This document shows, piece after piece, positions 29,156-38,571 of a stretch of 64,000 nucleotides of DNA (positions are counted from its first letter, which is position 1; every line of letters starts with the position of its first letter). Location of the stretch: positions 1 through 64,000 of the forward strand of contig JAJFGN010000085.1 of NCBI GenBank assembly GCA_021776115.1. The letters run 5' to 3'. Source of the stretch: Kiloniellaceae bacterium (lineage in GTDB: Bacteria > Pseudomonadota > Alphaproteobacteria > Kiloniellales > J153). The notes below the pieces were generated by a model, which was given only the letters and a program-made list of their open reading frames with translations, was not told where the DNA came from and did no database searches. Position numbers and translations under genes: made by a program.

Positions 29156-31230
29156 GCCGGCCGAATCCAAATTGCGGTGTCGTGAAACACGGCGCCGCCA
29201 TTGGGCGGCCCGGCATCGGCGCTGACCAAGGTGTTGATGCCCAGGCCTTCCTCGAAGTCGGCGTTCGGCCAAATGCTCTCGACCACCACGACATCGGATT
29301 GAAGGCCGTCGAAGGGGCGAACGTGCAAGACGACGGAGCCCAAGCGGTTACCGAGCCGCGCCCGGTCGCCTTCCTTCAGGCTCAAGCGGGTGCAAGCCTC
29401 CGGGTGGATCAGGACCGTGGGCCGGGCTTCGCGTTTGCGGCTGCCCGGGGTCTCGGTGAAGCTGGTATTGAGGAACGTTCGCGCCGGCGCGGCAACCAAC
29501 CGAAACGGGTGGTCGCCATCGGCCGCGTCGATGATCGGGGCATGGCCGGGCAGGCGCGGCATCGGCGCCGCGTCCGGACCAACCTCGGCCCAATTGGGCT
29601 TGAAGTGGAAGCGTTTGTCCGCGTGCCCGAAGCCGTCCAGAAAATGCATGGTCTCGAACGGCAGCACACAATCCAGCCAGCGCCGGTCGGCCATGCTCTG
29701 CGCATCCGGCAGGCCCGAGGCCTCCAGGGTCGCGTCGATGATCTGCCATTCGCTCATGCCAAAGCCGGGATGCTCGGCGCCCAGGCGCTTAGCGAGATCG
29801 CAAATCACCGCGTGATTGGTCCGGCAGTCGGCATAGGGCTCGATCACCTTGCGCGCGACCTGAAGATGGGTGTGTCCGCTGGCGGTGTAGATGTCGTCGT
29901 GCTCCAAAAAAGTGGTCGCCGGAATCACGATGTCGGCCATGGCGGCGGTATCGGTCATGAATTGCTCGTGGACGCAAACGAATAGGTCGTCGCGCCGGAA
30001 ACCCTCGCGCACCTTGGTCGTTTCCGGACACACCACCATGGGATTGGTGTTCTGGATGAATAGCGCCGTGACCGGCGGCCCCGCCCCCAGATCGCGCGGG
30101 TCGCCGGTCAGGACCGGCCCAATCCGCGATTGGTCGAGGACGCGCACCGATTTGTCGAGCCGGTCCAATCCCTGGATCAGGGTCCGGTCCAAGGGATAGA
30201 TCGTGCTGCTGGCGTAGAGCGCGCCGCCACCCTCGTGCTGCCAAGCGCCGGTGATGGTCGGCAAGCAGGTCACCGCATGCAGGTTCGACGACCCGTTACG
30301 CGAACGCGCGAAGCCATAGCCGACGCGGATGAAGCTGCGTTGGGTGCGGCCATAGAGCCGGGCGAAATCCACGATTTCTTGGGGCTGGAGGCCCGTGATC
30401 CCGGCCGCCCATTCGGGCGTGCGGGCGGCGTAGTGCGCCTCCAGCTCCGCATCCCAATCGCTGCTGCGGGCCAGGTAGTCGCGATCGGCGAAACCCTCCG
30501 CCAGGAGAACGTGACCGACAGCGGCGGCCAGCGCCCCATCGGTGCCCGGCTTGACCATCAGATGCACGTCGGCCTGCGCCGCCGTGCCGGTGCGGTAAGG
30601 GTCGACCACCACCAGCTTGGCGCCGCGATCCTTTCGCGCCTTGGCGATATGGGTCATGACATTGACCTGGGTCGAGACCGGGTTCCCGCCCCAGACCACG
30701 ATCAGATCGGATTTCGCGATCTCGCGCGAATCGATGCCGCGCCGCACGCCGACCCCCGCTTGCCAGCCCGAATCGGCCAAGACGACGCAGATCGTGGAAT
30801 GCTGGCGCGAGTATCCTTTGACATGGCGCAGCCGCTCGATCCCGTCGCGCTGCACCAGCCCCATGGTCCCGGCATAGAAATAGGGCCAAACCGCTTCCGC
30901 CCCGTGCCGTTGCTCGGCCTGAAGCAGCCCCTCGGCGGTCGCGTCCAGGGCTTCGTCCCAGGAAATCGGCGTGAAGGCGGAGATTCCTGCGCCCTTGTCA
31001 CCGGTTCGCTTCAGCGGCGTGGTCAGGCGGTCCGGGTGGTGGACCCGCTCGGCATAGCGCGCGACCTTGGCGCAGATGACCCCGGCGGTATAGCTGTTGT
31101 CCCGAGCGCCCCGGACCTTGCCGATTCGCGTGTCCGAGAGCCGCTCGACCTCCAACGCGCAGGTCGAAGGACAGTCGTGCGGGCACACCGAGTGCAGGTA
31201 TTCGGGGGTATTCGAGGCGTCGAGCGGCAT
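29152..31230 (-). CDS. Molybdopterin-dependent oxidoreductase
   Basis: VCPHDCPSTCALEVE...GVICAK 4Fe-4S motif, GGNPVSTQVNVMTHI, molydopterin dinucleotide-binding C-terminus. Confidence 0.9.
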   Translation of the reverse strand: MPLDASNTPEYLHSVCPHDCPSTCALEVERLSDTRIGKVRGARDNSYTAGVICAKVARYAERVHHPDRLTTPLKRTGDKGAGISAFTPISWDEALDATAEGLLQAEQRHGAEAVWPYFYAGTMGLVQRDGIERLRHVKGYSRQHSTICVVLADSGWQAGVGVRRGIDSREIAKSDLIVVWGGNPVSTQVNVMTHIAKARKDRGAKLVVVDPYRTGTAAQADVHLMVKPGTDGALAAAVGHVLLAEGFADRDYLARSSDWDAELEAHYAARTPEWAAGITGLQPQEIVDFARLYGRTQRSFIRVGYGFARSRNGSSNLHAVTCLPTITGAWQHEGGGALYASSTIYPLDRTLIQGLDRLDKSVRVLDQSRIGPVLTGDPRDLGAGPPVTALFIQNTNPMVVCPETTKVREGFRRDDLFVCVHEQFMTDTAAMADIVIPATTFLEHDDIYTASGHTHLQVARKVIEPYADCRTNHAVICDLAKRLGAEHPGFGMSEWQIIDATLEASGLPDAQSMADRRWLDCVLPFETMHFLDGFGHADKRFHFKPNWAEVGPDAAPMPRLPGHAPIIDAADGDHPFRLVAAPARTFLNTSFTETPGSRKREARPTVLIHPEACTRLSLKEGDRARLGNRLGSVVLHVRPFDGLQSDVVVVESIWPNADFEEGLGINTLVSADAGPPNGGAVFHDTAIWIRPA

Positions 31231-31355
31231 GGCGGTTGGGCGATTCGGGCTGTGGCAGACTTGGGGCAATCTAGCGTCCCGGCGGTGGGGCATCAATCAG
31301 TGTGGCGGGATCGGCGCAAAGACGGGGTTAACGCCCTTCGGACGGCGCGCGGCAA

Positions 31356-31512
31356 TTCCCTGTTATTCCCTGAGAACAGGGAAAAAATAGTTCGTGCGCA
31401 GCCGGTCTTAGGGCGGCTGAATGGGATCACGGATCTGACTCCCTGCTGCATCGTCGTTCGATTTCGAGATTGGCACACGCCCCAGCCAGCGCAACGAAAA
31501 GGCTGTGGATAT
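31356..31512 (+). repeat. Dispersed non-coding element, copy B
   Basis: Inverted relative to copy A at 7090-7262; identical 28-bp palindromic end and shared aaaggctgtggatat end. Confidence 0.75.
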
Positions 31513-31545
31513 CGCGCCCGTGGCGGCGTGGGAAACCAAGTTAGA

Positions 31546-31625
31546 TCACCACGAAGACTCGAAAACACGAAGGTTTATTTAACCTCATGAATATGAGCCT
31601 TCGTGTCTTCGAGTCTTCGTGGTGA
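31546..31625. repeat. Large hairpin repeat (TCACCACGAAGACTCGAAAACACGAAGG family)
   Basis: 28-nt arms 31546-31573 and 31598-31625 match in 27 of 28 positions with a 24-nt loop. Confidence 0.85.
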
Positions 31626-31698
31626 AACGTCCTTGGACATGCCCGGACGAGTGCCGGAACCGCATTCGGCGGCATACACGTCGGCATTCCGCCCTAGG

Positions 31699-32865
31699 CT
31701 AAGAAACACCGCGAATTTCCACGCTTTGCAGGAGCTTATCGACGGTCTTCATATCCATAGGAGCGCCGGGATTGGCGCAGAGGTACCCGAGCAGTAGATC
31801 CGTGCTCCCGCTCTTATTCGGGCGGCTTGCCAAGCGTTGGCGGAATCCGAGGCATTCGACGTTATCGAATCGAAATTCGATTGTATCCAATAGTCCGTGC
31901 CGCCCCTTGCGCTTACCCTGTTCGCCGAATTTAAGGGACTTCGTCTGCAACCAACCGACCTGCGAAACATTTTCCTGAAGCGAGGGCAGGTTGTCGATGA
32001 AATATCCCGGTTCGGTGGTTTGCAGGTAGACCACAGCGGCCGGATGGAACATGGCCGGCCCGCTCCAATAGGCGAAGTCAATGGTCACATGCCTTGAGGG
32101 GCGCCTGGCCCGCAAATAACGCGAGACATAGCCTTTGTCGGCGTTCCGCAGAACCTGGATACGCGACGCCGTCGGCGAGACCGCGGCCCAATGTTTGCCG
32201 AAATCGCCGGTGGCTTTGGACGTCAGCTCGCGCAAGGTCGCTGCCGCCTCATGAAGCGCAGCTCCCGGACGCAGCCGGGGATCGTAAAGAATCGAAAGCG
32301 CTAGCTCGTCGGCGGCGGTCGGACGCGTATTGCCATGAACCGCGCTGAGAACGGATTCCGCGGCCGTTGAATGAAACCGGAGCCCAAAGGCGTGATACAG
32401 CTCGTGCGCGAGACAGCGCTCGACTCTTGCCGCCTCGGTGATACCGATGCGTATTTTCACGCGCTGAATGTAGCCGCCGCTATCCTCGAACTTGGCGAAA
32501 CACGGTGCCGATTCGCCATTGATTCGATAGGTATCCTTGGCCGACAAAACGATGGGCACGTTGGCCTCACCCGGCTCATCGACGAGGCTCGCCTGCAAGC
32601 CGGAAAGTCTTGTGAAATCCGCCAAATAACCGGCAACCTGGTCGCGGTAACGGTCGGCGTCCGGGCCCTCGATAGACACCCGGAGGGGACGGTTCCAACG
32701 AATCAGCTCCCGCTTCACAACAACGTTTTTGTCGTTCGGACCGCCGAAGTAGACTTCCTCGGTAAAAATCAGCATCTGATCGGAATCGGAGATCTGGCTC
32801 GTGCAAGCGCTTAGGCCCACCGAGGCCGCGATACCGAAAAAAGCGAAAATGACGGTCTTGTGCAT
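31699..32865 (-). CDS. DUF2927-type putative lipoprotein
   Basis: ASVGLSACTSQ lipobox; ERCLAHELYHAFGLRFHS metallopeptidase-like HExxH segment. Confidence 0.8.
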   Translation of the reverse strand: MHKTVIFAFFGIAASVGLSACTSQISDSDQMLIFTEEVYFGGPNDKNVVVKRELIRWNRPLRVSIEGPDADRYRDQVAGYLADFTRLSGLQASLVDEPGEANVPIVLSAKDTYRINGESAPCFAKFEDSGGYIQRVKIRIGITEAARVERCLAHELYHAFGLRFHSTAAESVLSAVHGNTRPTAADELALSILYDPRLRPGAALHEAAATLRELTSKATGDFGKHWAAVSPTASRIQVLRNADKGYVSRYLRARRPSRHVTIDFAYWSGPAMFHPAAVVYLQTTEPGYFIDNLPSLQENVSQVGWLQTKSLKFGEQGKRKGRHGLLDTIEFRFDNVECLGFRQRLASRPNKSGSTDLLLGYLCANPGAPMDMKTVDKLLQSVEIRGVS

Positions 32866-33079
32866 TATTGTCGCCTTAGCTCCCGTCCACACCGAATAGC
32901 GGCGATAGCGAATTCCCCGGATGGGGCTGCCGCTCGTCCACTTCGCTGGCCGCAACCCAGGCAAGGATAGCGTCTCCCGCCGCTATTTGGCCAGACCTGG
33001 ACCGGAGCCCCACGAATACCTCCAGCAGAGCACAGCAAAGCGGTACCGCCCCTGCCCGGCATTCGTCTATGCTCCCTTC

Positions 33080-34732
33080 ATGCTCGAACACGGGACCAGT
33101 TATGAGGACGTGTGCGCCAGGTTCCGTTGGCGGGTGCCCGCGCGCTATAACATCGGGGTCGATATCTGCGACAAGTGGGCGGGCGAGCCGGAGCGTCTGG
33201 CGCTCATCTACAAGCGCCGGCCGGATGAGCCCGGACCGGAAGTCGAGCGTTATACTTTTCGCGATCTCTCGCGCCTGTCCAACAAGCTGGCGAACGCGCT
33301 GACGGCACACGGCGTCGCGCGCGGGGAGCGCATCGGCATCCTTTTGCCGCAGGCGCCGGAGACGGCGGTCGCTCATATCGCGGCCACCAAGCTGGGCGCG
33401 ATCGCGGTGCCGCTATTCACGCTGTTCGGGGCCGAGGCGCTGGAGTACCGCTTGAGCGACAGCGGCGCGGCAGCGCTGATCACCGATTCCGGCGGGCTGG
33501 CCAAGATCGCGGAGATCCGCGATCGCCTGCCCGCGCTCAAGCTGGTGCTGTGCACGGATGGTCCCAGTGGCGGCCCGGGTGCGGGCGCGCTCGGCTTCCA
33601 CGAGGAAGTGGGTAAGGCCCGCGACAGCTTCACGCCCGCCGACACGCTGGCCGACGATCCGGCGCTGATCATCTACACCTCGGGCACCACCGGGCCGCCC
33701 AAGGGCGCGCTGCACGGGCACCGGGTCCTGCTCGGCCACCTGCCGGGGGTTGAGTTCCCGCACGAGTTCTTTCCTCAACCCGGCGATCTGTTTTGGACCC
33801 CGGCGGACTGGGCCTGGATCGGCGGCTTGATCGATGTCCTGCTGCCGGCCTGGCACCACGGTGTGCCGGTGCTGGCGCACCGCTTCGCCAAATTCGATCC
33901 CGAAGACGCCTTCCGCTTGATGGCGGACTTCGGCGTGCGTAACGCTTTCATGCCGCCTACCGCGCTCAAGATGATGCGCGGGGTCGAAAACCCGCGCGCG
34001 CGTTGGACCACCGAGGTGCGCTCGATCGGCAGCGGCGGCGAAACCCTGGGCGAAGGATTGCTCGATTGGGGCCGCGAGACCTTCGGCCTGACCATCAACG
34101 AATTTTACGGCCAGACCGAATGCAATCTGGTGGTCGGGAACTGCGCCGGATTGATGCCGGTCAAGCCCGGCAGCATGGGCCGCGCCGTGCCCGGCCACGA
34201 GGTCGCCATCGTCGACGATGCGGGCGCCCCCCTGCCCGACGGCGCGCACGGCAATATCGCGGTCGCGCGGCCGGACCCGGTGATGTTCCTGAAGTACTGG
34301 AACAACCCCGAGGCCACGGAAGAGAAATTCGCGGGCGATTGGCTGCTGACCGGCGACACCGGCATCCGCGATCCAGAGGGTTATTTCCATTTCGTCGGGC
34401 GCGAGGACGACGTGATCACGAGCGGTGGCTACCGCATCGGCCCCGGCGAGGTCGAGGACTGCCTGTTGAAGCATCCCAGCGTCGCCATGGCCGCCGTAGT
34501 CGGCGTGCCCGACGCCTTGCGTACGGAACGGGTGAAAGCCTTCGTCGTCCTGCGCGAAGGCCTCGACGCCAGCGACACCCTGGCCCGCGAATTGCAAAAC
34601 CACGTCAAATCGCGCCTGGCCGCCCACGAGTATCCGCGCGAGGTCGCTTTCGTCGAAAGCCTGCCCATGACCGCGACCGGCAAGATCATCCGCCGCGCGT
34701 TGCGCCAGCGCGATGTGGCCACCCGCACCTGA
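33080..34732 (+). CDS. AMP-dependent acyl-CoA synthetase
   Basis: LIIYTSGTTGPPKGALHGH, NEFYGQTECNLVVGN, TGDTGIRDPEGYFHFVGREDDVITSGGYRIGPGEVED. Confidence 0.93.
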   Translation: MLEHGTSYEDVCARFRWRVPARYNIGVDICDKWAGEPERLALIYKRRPDEPGPEVERYTFRDLSRLSNKLANALTAHGVARGERIGILLPQAPETAVAHIAATKLGAIAVPLFTLFGAEALEYRLSDSGAAALITDSGGLAKIAEIRDRLPALKLVLCTDGPSGGPGAGALGFHEEVGKARDSFTPADTLADDPALIIYTSGTTGPPKGALHGHRVLLGHLPGVEFPHEFFPQPGDLFWTPADWAWIGGLIDVLLPAWHHGVPVLAHRFAKFDPEDAFRLMADFGVRNAFMPPTALKMMRGVENPRARWTTEVRSIGSGGETLGEGLLDWGRETFGLTINEFYGQTECNLVVGNCAGLMPVKPGSMGRAVPGHEVAIVDDAGAPLPDGAHGNIAVARPDPVMFLKYWNNPEATEEKFAGDWLLTGDTGIRDPEGYFHFVGREDDVITSGGYRIGPGEVEDCLLKHPSVAMAAVVGVPDALRTERVKAFVVLREGLDASDTLARELQNHVKSRLAAHEYPREVAFVESLPMTATGKIIRRALRQRDVATRT

Positions 34733-34759
34733 GCCAAGGAAAGGCTGCGGTCCGGGGCG

Positions 34760-35242
34760 CTAATTCGTGGAATTCGTGGCGCCGATTTGACGGCGTCCGA
34801 TTTCGACCACGCTCCAGAACATCAAGATCTTGCCGGCGCCATCGCCAAGCGGCAGCAAAAGATTCCGGATGGTTTCGACAAATTCGTCCGGCCCCTCGTA
34901 CGGGAGGCGCGCGCACAGCGGCGTCTTGCGCTCGTAGGCCAGAGCGAAGAAGTCGAACATGCGGCTGGGTGGCGCCTGTGTCGGGATCTGCCTCACGGTC
35001 AGCCCGGTGTAGTTCGATTGGCTGATCTCATAGATCGCGGTGCCGATCAGTCGGTACCGGAAATCCAGCGGTTCTGTCAGCACCTCGACCAACTCGGAAG
35101 AACCCAAGATGGGGCGCGGCATTTCAACGGGATCAAGGTCCTGCGGGCGGGGGAAGCGACGGCCCGCGCCGCAAATTTTCCGCCAATGATCGTATGCCGC
35201 GACGAATGGCTTGCCCGAGAGCTCAATCTCGTCCACCTGCAT
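34760..35242 (-). CDS. PAS-domain (PAS_5-like) protein
   Basis: GRRFPRPQDLDPVEMPRPILGSSELVEVL...LDFRYRLIGTAIYEISQSNYTGLTV. Confidence 0.75.
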   Translation of the reverse strand: MQVDEIELSGKPFVAAYDHWRKICGAGRRFPRPQDLDPVEMPRPILGSSELVEVLTEPLDFRYRLIGTAIYEISQSNYTGLTVRQIPTQAPPSRMFDFFALAYERKTPLCARLPYEGPDEFVETIRNLLLPLGDGAGKILMFWSVVEIGRRQIGATNSTN

Positions 35243-35401
35243 CGCATTTCTCCCGGAACGCTACGCCCCTACGTCTTTATCGCGAATTAGTTGCATTTGC
35301 AACGCTTTATGCCTTCTCGCCCTGTTCGTTGCGCCTTCGCGTCGTGTGGACAAAGCGGTCCCAGACCGTCAGAGTTGTTCGGAAGGTATCGAGCACGACA
35401 G

Positions 35402-36343
35402 ATGAGGCCCGCCGTGGCCGACGCCATGCCAAGCGCCGCTCCCACGACCCAGTTCCCGCCCGGCGTCGCCTATGTCGACGGCCGTTATTGCGCCATGTCG
35501 GAGGCGAAAATCTCGGTGCTCGACTGGGGCTTCCTGCGCTCCGACGCGACCTATGACGTGGCCCATGTCTGGAAGGGCCGGTTTTTCCGCCTGGATAAGC
35601 ATATCGACCGCTTCTTGAACTCGGTGAAAAGCCTGCGCATGACCCTGCCGGTCGGGCGCAGCGAACTGCAAGATATCTTGACCGAATGCGTGCGCCGCGC
35701 CGGCCTGCGCGAGGCCTATGTCGAGATGGTGTGCACGCGCGGCTTCTCGCCAAGCTTCAGCCGCGACCCGCGCGATGCGGACAACACCTTTCTCGCCTTC
35801 GCGATTCCCTATTCCTCGGTCGCGAACGAGGCGCAGCGGGCGCGCGGGCTTGACATCGCGATCTCGCAGGTGCGCCGGATCCCACCGTCCTCGGTCGATC
35901 CAACGATCAAGAACTACCACTGGCTCGATCTGGTCGCCGGCCTGTTCGACGCTTACGACCGGGGCGCCGAGAACGTTGTTCTGACCGGCGACGACGGCGG
36001 CGTGACCGAAGGGCCGGGCTTCAACATCTTCGCCGCGCGCGGCGGCGAGGTCCTGACCCCCGACCGTGGCGTGCTCGAGGGGATCACACGCCAGACCGCG
36101 CTCGAGCTGTGCCGCGAGCTCGGCATTCCGGTGACCGCGGGGCCGCTTTCGGCGGCCGACCTGGCCCGCGCGGAGGAGGTTTTCATTACCTCGACCGCAG
36201 GCGGCATCATGCCGGTAACACGCATCGAGCAAAGGCCAATCGGCGATGGCCGGCCGGGGCCCCTGACAGCGCGTCTGAGCGCCCTCTACTGGGAAAAACA
36301 CGAGGACCCGGCCTGGTCCACGGCGGTCGATTACGACACTTGA
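35402..36343 (+). CDS. Aminotransferase class IV (D-amino-acid / branched-chain type)
   Basis: SVLDWGFLRSDATYDVAHVWKGRFFRLDKHIDRFLNS; IKNYHWLDLV; GVTEGPGFNIFAARGG. Confidence 0.92.
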   Translation: MRPAVADAMPSAAPTTQFPPGVAYVDGRYCAMSEAKISVLDWGFLRSDATYDVAHVWKGRFFRLDKHIDRFLNSVKSLRMTLPVGRSELQDILTECVRRAGLREAYVEMVCTRGFSPSFSRDPRDADNTFLAFAIPYSSVANEAQRARGLDIAISQVRRIPPSSVDPTIKNYHWLDLVAGLFDAYDRGAENVVLTGDDGGVTEGPGFNIFAARGGEVLTPDRGVLEGITRQTALELCRELGIPVTAGPLSAADLARAEEVFITSTAGGIMPVTRIEQRPIGDGRPGPLTARLSALYWEKHEDPAWSTAVDYDT

Positions 36344-36615
36344 AAACAAGCGCCGGCGCTACCGAAAAAGCCGCGATTCCGGGGTCGAATCGGCGCCTGC
36401 AATTGCATGAAAATATTCTCTCAACCTATTGATTTAGCTTTATAATAATCTTCTGAGAAAAGCGAGAAACAATATCAGAACTTGAAAAGTCACTTGCAAC
36501 TTCCCATGACCTCCCTTAGTTTTATTCTAACTGGTTACACACGACCTTGGCGGTTCGCGCTGGTTTTTGCCTAGCCGAGTTACTCCCAAGACAAGTGGCA
36601 CTCCAGTCTACAAGT

Positions 36616-36636
36616 GGCGCCGCATGGTGCGGCGCC
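36616..36636 (+). promoter_or_regulatory. Perfect 9-bp hairpin in the cold-shock gene 5' UTR
   Basis: GGCGCCGCA-TGG-TGCGGCGCC, about 25 nt upstream of the ATG at 36662. Confidence 0.6.
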
Positions 36637-36661
36637 GGTGAGCCCCTCGAAGGGAGATACT

Positions 36662-36871
36662 ATGGCTACCGGAACTGTTAAGTGGTTTAACGCCGTCAAA
36701 GGCTACGGCTTTATTCAGCCGGACGACGGCAGCAAAGACGCCTTCGTCCACATTTCGGCGGTCGAGCGTGCCGGCCTGGATGGCCTGAACGAAGGCCAGA
36801 AGGTGGAATTCGAGCTGGTGACCGGCCGCAACGGAAAGACGGCCGCGGAGAACCTGCAGATCGTCGACTAA
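36662..36871 (+). CDS. Cold-shock protein (CspA family)
   Basis: [39 protein letters not shown]. Confidence 0.96.
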   Translation: MATGTVKWFNAVKGYGFIQPDDGSKDAFVHISAVERAGLDGLNEGQKVEFELVTGRNGKTAAENLQIVD

Positions 36872-36959
36872 AACCAAGGGTAAGTGTCGTCCGGGGGCCG
36901 GCTTCCGTCGCAAGACGCAACCGATCGAACGGGCCCGTCTACCAGGACGGGGAATTTGG

Positions 36960-36990
36960 AAGGGAGCCATTTTTGGCTCCCTTTTTTCTT
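36960..36990 (+). terminator. Rho-independent terminator of the cold-shock gene
   Basis: aagggagcca-ttttt-ggctcccttttttctt. Confidence 0.85.
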
Positions 36991-37036
36991 TGGCCGCTGG
37001 GGGGCCGCGCCCAAAGAATATAAAGAGTCAGGCGAC

Positions 37037-37618
37037 CTAGAATAGATTGAAGGTGTCCGAGCCCCCTCGCCGCTCTGGCGAGTTGATCGGGAACAGGGCC
37101 TGCGACATCTGCGCGATCAGGTTCAGAAACGCCGGGTCTCTCGGCCCCAACGACCCGGCAACGCTGCCCTTGACCGAGGTGATAACGACCTCGCGCGCGC
37201 ATAAAGCGGCCTCGACCCGATCGGATTCCTTGGGCGTGCGGGCACGGGTTTCGGCCTTACCGCCGCACAAGGTATAAGCGCTCGTGCCCCGCACCGGGTT
37301 CATGGCGAAAACCACCCGGTAAGGCGAAGTGTAACCTTCGGGCGCTTGGGTGAAGAAGGGCACCTTTTGCCCGAAGTGAGACTTCGCGGCGGTCTCGACC
37401 ACGGCGGCATCGAGTTCGCCCTTCGGGCCGGCGAAGGGGTTCCCGATCACTTCGGTCAGGATGCCGCCCTTGGCGGCCGAGTAGTTCAAGATATCCGGCG
37501 TGTACCCGGCGGAGGCACTGCCCGGCTGGACCGTCGAGGTCCCGGCGCAGCCCGCCACCAACGTCAGAGCCGCCAAAGCGAGCGTCAGGGAACCGGCAAC
37601 GCGCAAATTCTCGGTCAT
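37037..37618 (-). CDS. Hypothetical lipoprotein
   Basis: ALTLVAGCAGTST lipobox. Confidence 0.65.
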   Translation of the reverse strand: MTENLRVAGSLTLALAALTLVAGCAGTSTVQPGSASAGYTPDILNYSAAKGGILTEVIGNPFAGPKGELDAAVVETAAKSHFGQKVPFFTQAPEGYTSPYRVVFAMNPVRGTSAYTLCGGKAETRARTPKESDRVEAALCAREVVITSVKGSVAGSLGPRDPAFLNLIAQMSQALFPINSPERRGGSDTFNLF

Positions 37619-37804
37619 GACGAAAATCCTCAAGAGACAATATTTCGATAGGTTGTATGCTAGAAATCGGGTCGGCATCCCCGAATGTCCAGGTCCGTAA
37701 GCCCCGGCCGCGCGATTTGCCCAAACGCCGGACCTGCCGCCTTTCTAAGTCGGGCGCGCCGGTTTAGCCTAGCGGCGAAATTCACCGACTTAGGAAGCTC
37801 CACC

Positions 37805-38401
37805 ATGGCCAAAATCATCGACTATTATCTCTCCCTCAACTCGCCCTGGGCCTATATGGGCGGCCCCCGGCTGGCGGAGATCGCGAAACGGCGCGGGGCC
37901 GAGGTTCGGGTCAAGCCGGTTAGCCTGGGCGAGATCTTCCCCAAAACCGGCGGCCTGCCCTTGCCCAAGCGCGCGCCGGCGCGGCAAGCCTACCGCCTGG
38001 TCGAGCTGAAGCGCTGGAGCCGGTTTCTCGACCTGCCGCTCAACCTGCAACCGGCGTTCTTTCCGGCCGCCGAAGACCTGGCCGCCGGATGCGTGATCGC
38101 GGCGGGGCAAACGGGCGGCGATGCCCTGCGCCTGACCCTGGCCATCTCGCACGCGGTTTGGGCCGAGGATCGAAACATCGCCGACGAGGCCACGCTCAGC
38201 GAGATCGCACAGGCCAGCGGTCACGACGCCAAGGCCCTGCTCGCCAAGGCGCGCGAGCCCGGCACTGCGGAGACCTACAAGGCCCAAACCGAAGAAGCTC
38301 TAACGCGCGGCGTCTTCGGCGCCCCCAGCTATGTCTACCGCGACGAATTGTTCTGGGGTCAAGACCGCCTGGAATTCCTGGACCGCGCCTTGGCGGGATA
38401 G
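37805..38401 (+). CDS. DsbA-family 2-hydroxychromene-2-carboxylate isomerase-like protein
   Basis: MAKIIDYYLSLNSPWAYMGGPRLAEIAKRRGAEV...RGVFGAPSYVYRDELFWGQDRLEFL. Confidence 0.88.
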   Translation: MAKIIDYYLSLNSPWAYMGGPRLAEIAKRRGAEVRVKPVSLGEIFPKTGGLPLPKRAPARQAYRLVELKRWSRFLDLPLNLQPAFFPAAEDLAAGCVIAAGQTGGDALRLTLAISHAVWAEDRNIADEATLSEIAQASGHDAKALLAKAREPGTAETYKAQTEEALTRGVFGAPSYVYRDELFWGQDRLEFLDRALAG

Positions 38402-38571
38402 CGCGGGCGGCTCGGGGCGGCGCGCCTTTTTTTTTAGGCCCGCCGGTTCGAGGTTCTGAACCTCCGCTCTTTTGCGGACTATGCCTGCCTTACGCCCAAC
38501 CGCCGATATAGGCGCAGGGTCACCGGCACCTCCGATCGTGACCGGTACCGGAAAAGCGTTCGTGCAACATG

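Noticed and set aside
30130-31590. 486-aa plus-strand ORF containing LFPENREK and RKGCGY strings
   Set aside because: Antisense to the molybdopterin oxidoreductase, then runs through dispersed element copy B; used only as repeat evidence.
33413-34627. 404-aa minus-strand ORF
   Set aside because: Antisense shadow of the acyl-CoA synthetase.
38440-38475. Ggttcgag-like string considered as a tRNA T-arm
   Set aside because: No acceptor stem or anticodon arm could be folded around it; no tRNA supported.
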